Shown here in pieces: positions 54,718 to 62,119 of a stretch of DNA of 64,000 bases (within the stretch, counting starts at the first letter, position 1; every line of letters begins with the position of its first letter). The notes under the pieces are model-generated. The model saw nothing but the letters and a program-made list of their open reading frames with translations. It ran no database searches and had not been told where the DNA came from. The position numbers were made by a program, and so were the translations under genes. The stretch comes from Pedobacter jeongneungensis (GTDB lineage: Bacteria; Bacteroidota; Bacteroidia; Sphingobacteriales; Sphingobacteriaceae), in assembly GCF_000633455.1 (NCBI RefSeq), contig NZ_AYMG01000028.1, positions 186,001 through 250,000 on the forward strand. Direction: 5' to 3'.

Positions 54718-55428
54718 TTAAAAAGTGAGGGAGAGCTTTAACGCGGGCGTTGCATTGAAACCATACATGGTATCAGAACCGATTACCGATGGCATTACCT
54801 TAAATGAAAGGTTGTTATCGATATTAAAAAAGTGCAAACGTGCAGCTACATAAGCATCGATAATATTGGCTGCATATAGCAGTCCGTAAGAAAAGTAAAC
54901 AATCTGCGAATTCCGCTTATATAAACTTTTCCCATCCAGAATGCCCTGATTGGTATATTGTGTTAAATCTAACTTTTTGCCGGGATTTTGTTCACGGTAT
55001 TGTGCTTCTGCCAAAAAGCGGCTATAATTTTTCCTGCTATCCATAAGGGATAAAGTAAGTGCTGTGGCACCACCATAAATGGCTACAATTTTTCCACCGG
55101 TATACAGTTTCTGAAATACCTGATTTTTGCCTGCCCGTGTACCATAACCATCGCTCAATAGCTGGATATTATACAACTGTCCCCAACCTGGTATCAGCAT
55201 CGATCTAAAAACAGCTTTCCTACCGGCAACTTTACCGGGATTTACATATTTAGCCTTTAAAGAGTCCTTTCTGGTTAAAGGCTTCCTGGCCGTGTCTAAA
55301 GATTTGGTCAGTTTTACTTTTGAAGTATCAGCAGGTTTTAATACCGTATCCTTCACCTGCGCCGAGGCAAGGTTTACCATAAAAAATGTAAATAGAGAAA
55401 TCAGTATTAAAAGCTTAGTCCTTTGCAT
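54718..55428 (-). CDS. DUF5683 domain-containing membrane protein
   Basis: The 236-residue protein has a signal peptide (ASA|Q), a basic linker, then the DUF5683 core with RSMLIPGWGQLYNIQ and two to three hydrophobic segments (GGATALTLSL and YGLLYAANIIDAYV). Function unknown; the domain is widespread in Bacteroidota and usually sits, as here, between parB and dapB. Its ATG overlaps the parB stop (TAATG), showing translational coupling. Confidence 0.85.
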   Translation of the reverse strand: MQRTKLLILISLFTFFMVNLASAQVKDTVLKPADTSKVKLTKSLDTARKPLTRKDSLKAKYVNPGKVAGRKAVFRSMLIPGWGQLYNIQLLSDGYGTRAGKNQVFQKLYTGGKIVAIYGGATALTLSLMDSRKNYSRFLAEAQYREQNPGKKLDLTQYTNQGILDGKSLYKRNSQIVYFSYGLLYAANIIDAYVAARLHFFNIDNNLSFKVMPSVIGSDTMYGFNATPALKLSLTF

Positions 55429-56336
55429 TACCAGTCTAATAACTCTAAAATTCTATTCAGGTCGTCATCACTCATAAAGGGGATTTCGATCGCCCCTTTA
55501 CCATTCTGACTCACTTTTAACTTTACGCGGGTAGCAAATTTAGAAGCCAGATCGTCCTGTAGTTTCTGATATTGAAAAGAAACTGCTCTTTCTTTTTGTT
55601 TCTCGCTTGCAGGTAAAGGAATATGCTGCAGATTGCGCACAATTTCCTCTACTTTACGTACCGAAAGGTTTTTATCAAGAATTTCCTGGTGGATGTACAA
55701 CTGTTTATCAACGCCATCAACATTAATCAAAGCCCTTGCATGCCCCATGCTGATTTTCTGATCGCGGATTGAAGCCTGTATAGCAGGTGGAAGTTTTAAC
55801 AAACGTAAATAATTGGTAACCGTTGTCCGGTTTTTACCAACACGTTCGCCCAATTGCTCCTGTTTCAAACCTACTTCATCAATCATCCGCTGGAAACTCA
55901 AAGCCACTTCGATGGCATTTAAATTTTCGCGCTGAATGTTTTCGATCAATGCCATTTCCAACATCTGCTGGTCATTGGCACTGCGGATATAAGCCGGAAT
56001 TTGTGTTAAACCAGCCAGTTTCGAAGCCCTGAACCTGCGTTCGCCCGAAATTAACTGGTACTTATTGGCGCCTAATTTCCTCACCGTAATCGGCTGGATC
56101 AGGCCCTGCACTTTTATTGAATCAGCCAGTTCGTTTAAAGCTACCTGGTCAAATTCGGTACGTGGTTGATATGGATTGGTTTCAACTTCAGTTAAACTTA
56201 CGTGACTGATATTGCCAATCTGCTCGGTTTCGCTCACAGCATTTACCTGCTGTTTCGGCGGATGAGAAGATTCGCTATCATCTAAAAGCGCACTTAACCC
56301 TCTTCCTAAACCTGTTTTTCGCTGAAAAGATGTCAT
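55428..56336 (-). CDS. parB: Chromosome-partitioning protein ParB
   Basis: The 302-residue protein has an N-terminal KTGLGRGLSALL motif that would contact ParA. The ParB/Srx CTPase domain is at about 45-135, with NPYQPR and GERRFRASKLAG. A helix-turn-helix follows (KQEQLGERVGKNRTTVTNYLRLL) and then a C-terminal dimerisation region. It binds parS and slides as a CTP-dependent clamp. It lies 7 bp downstream of parA. I did not notice a parS consensus in the window. Confidence 0.94.
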   Translation of the reverse strand: MTSFQRKTGLGRGLSALLDDSESSHPPKQQVNAVSETEQIGNISHVSLTEVETNPYQPRTEFDQVALNELADSIKVQGLIQPITVRKLGANKYQLISGERRFRASKLAGLTQIPAYIRSANDQQMLEMALIENIQRENLNAIEVALSFQRMIDEVGLKQEQLGERVGKNRTTVTNYLRLLKLPPAIQASIRDQKISMGHARALINVDGVDKQLYIHQEILDKNLSVRKVEEIVRNLQHIPLPASEKQKERAVSFQYQKLQDDLASKFATRVKLKVSQNGKGAIEIPFMSDDDLNRILELLDW

Positions 56337-56343
56337 CTATAAT

Positions 56344-57147
56344 TTATAAAGTTGCTGTTCCAATGTTTTCTTCTTCCCTTAACAAACCGTTTTTCTTTAC
56401 AATTTCGCGGGCAAGGTTAAGGTAGTTAATTGCCCCTTTACAGTTCGCATCGTGCATAATTACCGAAACGCCATAACTTGGCGCTTCACTTAAACGGGTA
56501 TTACGCTGAATAATGGTATCAAAAACCAGTTCGTTAAAGTGTGTTTTCACCTCTTCTACCACCTGGTTCGATAAACGTAAACGCACATCGTACATGGTTA
56601 ATAAAATACCTTCAATTTCTAAATCCGGATTTAAGCGGTTCTGTACAATTTTAATGGTATTTAATAATTTACCCAAACCTTCTAAAGCGAAATATTCGCA
56701 TTGTACCGGGATAATAACCGAATCTGCAGCGGTTAAAGCATTAATGGTAATTAAACCCAGTGATGGAGAACAATCGATGATAATAAAATCATACTGATCT
56801 TTTATTTTTTCCAAAACCGCTTTCATTTTATACTCGCGGTTGTTCAGGTTAATCATCTCAATTTCTGCACCAACCAAATCAATGTGGGCAGGCAGTAAAT
56901 CTAAATTTGGTGTATCTGTTTTCTGAATGGCCTGTAAAGGGTCAATATCATTAATAATACACTCATAAATACTATCTTTAATATTCCGGGGATCGAAACC
57001 GATTCCTGAAGTCGAATTTGCCTGAGGATCAGCATCAACCAGTAAAGTTTTGTATTCTAGAACGGCCAAACTCGCAGCCAGGTTTATAGATGAAGTTGTT
57101 TTACCAACACCACCTTTTTGATTTGCTAATGCAATAATTTTGCTCAT
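56344..57147 (-). CDS. parA: Chromosome-partitioning ATPase ParA/Soj
   Basis: The 267-residue ATPase has the deviant Walker A QKGGVGKTT at residues 9-17, Walker A' DADPQANST, and Walker B IIIDCSPSLG. With ParB it drives chromosome segregation. It is the first gene of the operon with parB, DUF5683, dapB and lepB. Confidence 0.95.
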   Translation of the reverse strand: MSKIIALANQKGGVGKTTSSINLAASLAVLEYKTLLVDADPQANSTSGIGFDPRNIKDSIYECIINDIDPLQAIQKTDTPNLDLLPAHIDLVGAEIEMINLNNREYKMKAVLEKIKDQYDFIIIDCSPSLGLITINALTAADSVIIPVQCEYFALEGLGKLLNTIKIVQNRLNPDLEIEGILLTMYDVRLRLSNQVVEEVKTHFNELVFDTIIQRNTRLSEAPSYGVSVIMHDANCKGAINYLNLAREIVKKNGLLREEENIGTATL

Positions 57148-57328
57148 CGTATGTATCCGAAATTTACTTAACGTTTATTTGGGCTGTGTTATTTATGCGT
57201 TTAAATTGCCAAAAAGTTCTATTTTTGCCATGTTTACGGCCTTTTTCACAATCAGCTAAGATACAAACTATATGGCAATTTTAGCAAGAAGCGCATTTGG
57301 GTTTTACACATCTTATTAACAATTATCC

Positions 57329-57850
57329 ATGATCACAATAATAGCCGCTACCAACAGGCCCAATAGCAATACGCTAAAAGTTGCCAAATATTACCAAAGG
57401 CAACTAAAAGAAAAGGGGCTAGATACCAATTTGTTCAGTTTGGAGCACCTGCCAATTGATGTGCTCAATACCGACATGTACGGTAAAAGATCGGAAGCTT
57501 TTCAGGAAATCCAAAACATGATTTACCAGACCGAAAAATTTTTGTTTATCATGCCTGAGTATAACGGCAGTTATCCTGGCGTGCTAAAAGTGTTGATCGA
57601 TGCCTGTAATTTCCCAGATAGTTTTTACGATAAGAAAGCAGCCTTGGTCGGCATTTCTTCTGGCAAATATGGCAATATCCGCGGTGTTGACCATTTTACA
57701 GGCGTTTGTCATTATATCCACCTCAACATTTTGCCGTTGCGCCTGCATATTCCAAATATTAAGGCCGAGTTAGATGCAGAAGGCAATTTCAATCATCCTG
57801 ATACGATAAAATTTACCAGCGAGCAGATAGAAAAGTTCATCAATTTTTAA
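57329..57850 (+). CDS. NADPH-dependent FMN reductase family protein
   Basis: The 173-residue flavodoxin-like protein shows the phosphate-binding ATNRPNSNT at residues 7-15 and MPEYNGSYPGVLK for the flavin ring. SSGKYGNIRG follows in the second half. It probably reduces FMN, quinones or azo-type compounds with NAD(P)H in the cytosol; the precise substrate is unknown. It is divergent from parA. A TATTTTTG at 57220-57227 could be its -7 element, but it lies over 100 nt upstream. Confidence 0.82.
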   Translation: MITIIAATNRPNSNTLKVAKYYQRQLKEKGLDTNLFSLEHLPIDVLNTDMYGKRSEAFQEIQNMIYQTEKFLFIMPEYNGSYPGVLKVLIDACNFPDSFYDKKAALVGISSGKYGNIRGVDHFTGVCHYIHLNILPLRLHIPNIKAELDAEGNFNHPDTIKFTSEQIEKFINF

Positions 57851-57888
57851 TAAAAAGCCTTTTTTCTGCAGGCTGAAGATTGTTGTGA

Positions 57889-57952
57889 CGTTCCGTAGGA
57901 ACGATTCCTGGGTAGCCAAGTGCAAAATTGGCGTTTTCGTTCCGTAGGAACG
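57889..57952. repeat. CGTTCCGTAGGAACG palindrome pair
   Basis: Two identical 15-nt imperfect palindromes, CGTTCCGTAGGAACG, at 57889-57903 and 57938-57952 lie just before the tandem array. Confidence 0.75.
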
Positions 57953-57980
57953 TTTGGTGTTTTACACATTAATATATCTA

Positions 57981-59118
57981 CAGGCCCTGCCACCTAAACC
58001 CGATGGAAGCGACACGAAGTATAGCGTACAGCGGGATTACATTAACCCAAATGCTACGGAACCTGCTTTCCAAAAAAAATGCTGGAATCTGTTTTTGAAA
58101 AGCAAAATCTGTGTTTCATAGTAACGTTGGTCCTGTTTTCCGCTCATACGCCTGCAGGCCTTAGCCACAGGGTCGGTATCCGCTTCAACCAGGTTTAAGG
58201 AACAAAAAACTGTGCTTACCCCCCCAGAAGCTTCTCTCAAAAGAAACTTCTTTCTGCACTCAGCAACCCTAAATCTTATTACAGGCCGCGCCACCTAAAC
58301 CCGATGGAAGCGACACGAAGTACAGCGGGATTGCATTAACCCAAATGCTCCGGAACCTGCTTTCCAAAAAAAAATGCTAGAATCTGTTTTTGAAAAGCAA
58401 AACCTGTGTTTCATAGTAACGTTGGTCCTGTTTTCCGCTCATACGCCTGCAGGCCTTAATCACAGGGCCGGTATCCGCTTCAAGCAGGTTTAAGGAACAA
58501 AAAACTGTGCGTAAAATCCCCTGAAGCTTCTCTCAAAAGATAAACTTCTTTCTGCACTCAGCAACCCCAAATCTTATTACAGGCCCTACCACCTAAACCC
58601 GATGGAAGCGACACGAAGTATAGCGTACAGCGGGATTGCATAAACCCAAATGCTACGGAACCTGCTTTCCAAAAAAAAATGCTAGAATCTGTTTTTGAAA
58701 AGCAAAACCTGTGTTCCATAGTAACGTTAGTCCTGTTTTCCGCTCATACGCCTGCAGGCCTTAATCACAGGGCCGGTATCCGCTTCAAGCAGGTTTAAGG
58801 AACAAAAAACTGTGCGTAAAATCCCCTGAAGCTTCTCTCAAAAGATAAACTTCTTTCTGCACTCAGCAACCCAAAATCTTATTACAGGCCCTACCACCTA
58901 AACCCGATGGAAGCGACACGAAGTATAGCGTACAGCGGGATTGCATTAACACAAATGCTACGGAACCTGCTTTCCAAAAAAAAATGCAAAAATCTGTTTT
59001 TGAAAAGCAAAACCTGTGTTCCATAGTAACGTTAGTCCTGTTTTCCGCTCATACGCCTGCAGGCCTTAATCACAGGGCCGGTATCCGCTTCAACCAGGTT
59101 TAAGGAACAAAAACTGTA
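57981..59118. repeat. Tandem array of about 300-bp units, 3.8 copies
   Basis: Units begin at 57981, 58282, 58580 and 58885 (lengths 301, 298 and 305 bp, the last truncated at about 59118). Each begins CAGGCC...CCACCTAAACCCGATGG, then AAGCGACACGAAGTA...AGCGGGATT, TGCTACGGAACCTGCTTTCC, TCATACGCCTGCAGGCCTTA, TTCAA(G/C)CAGGTTTAAGGAAC, and ends in ACTCAGCAACCC. Unit 2 lacks a short TATAGCG segment. The units are highly similar, with scattered substitutions. No frame is conserved as a protein. The motif TAAACCCGAT...AGCGGGA links the array to the elements at 9208 and 16461. Confidence 0.9.
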
Positions 59119-59149
59119 CTTTTAAATTCAAAAACGACAGTTCAAAATG

Positions 59150-59183
59150 GAAAAAACCCTTTCAAAATGAAAAGGTTTTTTTT
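59150..59183 (+). terminator. Hairpin with T run after the tandem array
   Basis: AAAACCCTTTC, loop AAAAT, GAAAAGGTTTT followed by TTTT on the plus strand. It lies 30 nt beyond the last tandem unit, so it could end a transcript made from the array. Confidence 0.6.
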
Positions 59184-59434
59184 AGCTTTTTTTCGATAAA
59201 AACGAAATAAATATCATATCTAATTTAAATACAACAATTTACAAACAAACCTGATTCACTGGCATAACAATTGGCTACTGCCCGATGAGATGATATTTAT
59301 TTAACCTTTGTTATGTAATTTAGTTCATCAGGAAACAGATTTAATTATAAGCTATTTTTACCACGAAAAGAGAGAAATTGCTTTGCGATCCTTCGCGAAA
59401 AACTTTGCTCCCTTTGCGGTTAAACTAAAACACC
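59184..59434. other. Region upstream of the histidine kinase gene
   Basis: AT-rich, ending in a CACAGAG-type repeat (TACCACGAAAAGAGAG ... TGCTCCCTTTGCGGTTAAAC) at 59359-59427 that stops 8 nt before the start codon. No clear promoter is seen. Confidence 0.45.
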
Positions 59435-61186
59435 ATGAAAATTAAAACCAAGCTCCGTCTCGGATTCGGGTTTCTCTTTATAATCGTATTATCCTTTGGA
59501 TTGATCGCGCTCTTTTATTTAAACGAGCTATCCGATAAATCGAAAGTGATCCTTAAAGACAACTATAAATCGCTGAAATATGTTGCTGCCATGCGCAATA
59601 TCATCGATCAGCACTCTTTTCCGTTAAGTGGTAAACAACAGGCCACCTTTAGCGAAAACTTAAAAAACGAGGGTAAAAATATTACCGAACCAGGAGAAAA
59701 AGCCGCTTATCAGCAATTGGAAGAGGCTTTTAAAACACTAGGAAATCCGCAACCTGAAGCTATTAAAGCAAATCGCATTAAAGATTTACGCCTGGCGCTC
59801 CAAAATATAGAGCATGTGAATATGAAAGCTATTTATGATAAAAATGAGCTGGCTAACGAAGCTTCATCAAGGGCGAACCTTTATATTATGATTGCTGCGA
59901 CTTTAAGCTTTATCATTCTGTTTACTTTCATTGTTAATTTTCCGGGTTTTGTGGCCAATCCGCTGGCCGAGTTTAGTGCTGCCATTAAACAGATCAGCAG
60001 AAAGAATTACAAACAGCGCCTGCATTTCGAAAACGGCGATGAATTTACCGAACTGGCCGACTCTTTTAACGGCATGGTGGTTAAATTAAACGAATGGGAA
60101 AACAGCAATTTATCGAAGATCAAATCAGAAAAATCGCGTATCGAAGCCATTATTGCACAGATGCAGGATGCCATTATTGGCTTAAATGAAAAAGGTGAAG
60201 TGCTGTTTTTAAACCATCTGGCTGCAAAACTGATGAACCTGGATGAAGATAAGGTAATCGGACAAAATGTTGCCGAACTGATGCAGAAAAATGAGCTGTT
60301 AAAACGGATCATTAAACCTGAAACAAATGATAATACACTAAAAATTTATGCTGATGACAAGGAATCATATTTCCTTTTAGAAAACCGCGAAATCATTATT
60401 CCAAACTACGAGGAACAGGAAGAAAAAGCTTTAATTGCATCCTCAAAATCAGCCGGTAGTGTATATATACTGAAAAACATCACCCAGTTTAAAGAATTGG
60501 ATGAGGCTAAAACAAACTTTATTGCAACAGTTTCGCATGAATTAAAAACACCTTTATCATCCATCAAAATGAGTTTAAAACTACTCAATGATGAACGTGT
60601 AGGTGCAATGAACGAGGAACAGCATGAGCTGCTCAATCACATTAAAGAAGATAGCGACAGACTTTTAAAAATAACCAGCGAGCTGCTCGATCTTTCGCAG
60701 GTTGAAACCGGCAACTTAAAACTCACCTTTGCCTTAACCAAACCCGAAGATATTGTGCAATATGCTATAGATGCGGTTAAATTTCAGGCCGAGCAAAAAT
60801 CCATCAACCTCGAGCTCAACTGTGATAAAAATCTGCCCAATGTGAATGCCGACATCCAGAAAACGGCCTGGGTATTGGTCAACTTTTTATCTAATGCATT
60901 GCGTTACAGTTCAGAGAAATCAAAAGTGGTCATCGATGTTTTTCAAAAGGATAAATTCATTGAGTTTTCAGTAAAAGATTATGGAAAAGGGATTGATGAA
61001 AAATACCAAAAACGCCTGTTCGACCGGTATTTTCAGGTGCCTACAGATGGTCAGAACAAATCGGGATCTGGTTTGGGACTGGCTATTTCTAAAGATTTTA
61101 TAGAAGCAGAACAGGGAAAAATATGGGTAGTAAGCGCTATCGGCGAAGGAAGTAAATTTTGTTTTAGTTTGCCTGTTGTAGAATAG
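59435..61186 (+). CDS. Sensor histidine kinase with HAMP and PAS domains
   Basis: The 583-residue membrane protein has transmembrane segments at about 9-29 and 149-170 around a periplasmic helical sensor. A HAMP domain follows (about 172-225) and a PAS domain (about 232-350). The HisKA site has His368 in SHELKTP, and the HATPase region shows NFLSNALRYS, DYGKGI and GSGLGLAIS. The signal is unknown. No response regulator is adjacent, so it appears to be an orphan in this window. Confidence 0.92.
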   Translation: MKIKTKLRLGFGFLFIIVLSFGLIALFYLNELSDKSKVILKDNYKSLKYVAAMRNIIDQHSFPLSGKQQATFSENLKNEGKNITEPGEKAAYQQLEEAFKTLGNPQPEAIKANRIKDLRLALQNIEHVNMKAIYDKNELANEASSRANLYIMIAATLSFIILFTFIVNFPGFVANPLAEFSAAIKQISRKNYKQRLHFENGDEFTELADSFNGMVVKLNEWENSNLSKIKSEKSRIEAIIAQMQDAIIGLNEKGEVLFLNHLAAKLMNLDEDKVIGQNVAELMQKNELLKRIIKPETNDNTLKIYADDKESYFLLENREIIIPNYEEQEEKALIASSKSAGSVYILKNITQFKELDEAKTNFIATVSHELKTPLSSIKMSLKLLNDERVGAMNEEQHELLNHIKEDSDRLLKITSELLDLSQVETGNLKLTFALTKPEDIVQYAIDAVKFQAEQKSINLELNCDKNLPNVNADIQKTAWVLVNFLSNALRYSSEKSKVVIDVFQKDKFIEFSVKDYGKGIDEKYQKRLFDRYFQVPTDGQNKSGSGLGLAISKDFIEAEQGKIWVVSAIGEGSKFCFSLPVVE

Positions 61187-61199
61187 ATTCCTCATTTTT

Positions 61200-61318
61200 T
61201 TTACCACAGAGGACACCGAGTTTTGCACTGAGGTACACAGCATATAAAATAGATACAATAGCTGTGCGCTTAACTCGGTGTGCTCCGTGTCCTACCCTTT
61301 GTTTTCTCTGTGGTTAAA
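61200..61318. repeat. CACAGAG-type long hairpin repeat
   Basis: The left arm TTACCACAGAGGACACCGAG and the right arm CTCGGTGTGCTCCGTGTCC ... TCTCTGTGGTTAAA are inverted. An inner part has TACACAGCATATAAAATAG and CAATAGCTGTG. It is the clearest copy of the family also seen at 1777-1922. Confidence 0.75.
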
Positions 61319-61358
61319 CTGAAGATGATTGTGCCGTCAAACGCTCAGCGCCTTACGC

Positions 61359-61835
61359 TTACACAATATAAGGCTCCATTTCTTTATCAATACTTTTGCG
61401 TAATTCCATTAATTTAATGGCATAGCCATGCATCGCAATTTCTTTTTCGGTTTTTGGTTTGAAAGCTGGGATTACTTTTGGCTGTCCTTCATCATCAACT
61501 GCTACAAAAACAATAATGCAATGGGTGTTTTTCACAAAATCAGTTTGTCCAACGGGTTTAGAAAAGGCATCAACCGCAATGTGCATGCTGGTTTTACCGG
61601 TATAAATAATGCGGGCTTCCATTTTAACGAGGTGACCAATGTGCACCGGGTGAAAAAAGCGGATACCGCCCACATAAACGGTTACGCAATAACTTTGGCT
61701 CCATTGTAGTGCACAGGCAAAAGCAGCCTGGTCAATCCATTTCATCATCATACCACCATGCACTTTACCTCCATAGTTAACATCAGAAGGTTCGCTTAAA
61801 AATTGAAGTTCGATATGGTTTTTGGTTCTGGGCAT
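61359..61835 (-). CDS. Acyl-CoA thioesterase (hotdog fold)
   Basis: The 158-residue protein belongs to the YciA/ACOT-like hotdog family. VNYGGKVHGGMMMKWIDQAA, followed by YVGGIRFFHPVHIGHLVKM and a C-terminal TEKEIAMHGYAIKLMELR, is typical. It hydrolyses acyl-CoA to free acid and CoA in the cytosol. An in-frame start at 62030 would add a repeat-coded stretch unlike the family, so I chose the ATG before PRTKNHIELQF at 61835. Confidence 0.87.
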   Translation of the reverse strand: MPRTKNHIELQFLSEPSDVNYGGKVHGGMMMKWIDQAAFACALQWSQSYCVTVYVGGIRFFHPVHIGHLVKMEARIIYTGKTSMHIAVDAFSKPVGQTDFVKNTHCIIVFVAVDDEGQPKVIPAFKPKTEKEIAMHGYAIKLMELRKSIDKEMEPYIV

Positions 61836-61895
61836 GAGAATATGGCTTGATTTAAAGGTTTTGCTAAGATATTTAAAATATGGTATAATCGTGCT

Positions 61896-62099
61896 GTCAG
61901 ATGTTACCATCTGACTGATATATAACTTTAGTGTCAGTTCCAACTGACACCACAGAATATTAACCACAGATAAAAAGGATAAATACAGATAGGGATTTGA
62001 TCCGTGTTTATCTGTGTCCATCCGTGGCAAAAAAAAACAATAAAAAAGTCGTAGCGAGACGCCACGACTATAGAAGTGTCAGTTGGTAACAACTGACAC
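61896..62099. repeat. Cluster of short palindromes upstream of the thioesterase
   Basis: Four palindromic elements occur in 204 bp: GTCAGATGTTACCATCTGAC (61896-61915), GTGTCAGTTCCAACTGACAC (61931-61950), GTCGTAGCGAGACGCCACGA then C (62048-62068), and GTGTCAGTTGGTAACAACTG then ACAC (62076-62099). Between them lies an inverted CCACAGATAAAAAGG ... ATCCGTGTTTATCTGTGTCC phrase (61963-62028). No coding region is seen. Confidence 0.75.
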
Positions 62100-62119
62100 C
62101 ACATTTAAAAATTTCTAGC

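Noticed and set aside
55428..57147. parS site near parAB
   Set aside because: No TGTTTCACGTGAAACA-like sequence was noticed by eye in this part of the window; a pattern search would settle it.
58037..58294. 85-codon frame inside the tandem array
   Set aside because: It is not preserved in the other units and has no recognisable domain.
57981..59118. CRISPR array
   Set aside because: Repeat units are about 300 bp with no short repeat/unique spacer alternation and no cas genes nearby.
61836..62030. 65-residue N-terminal extension of the thioesterase
   Set aside because: It translates palindromes and a CACAGA-type repeat; the family starts near PRTKNHIELQF.
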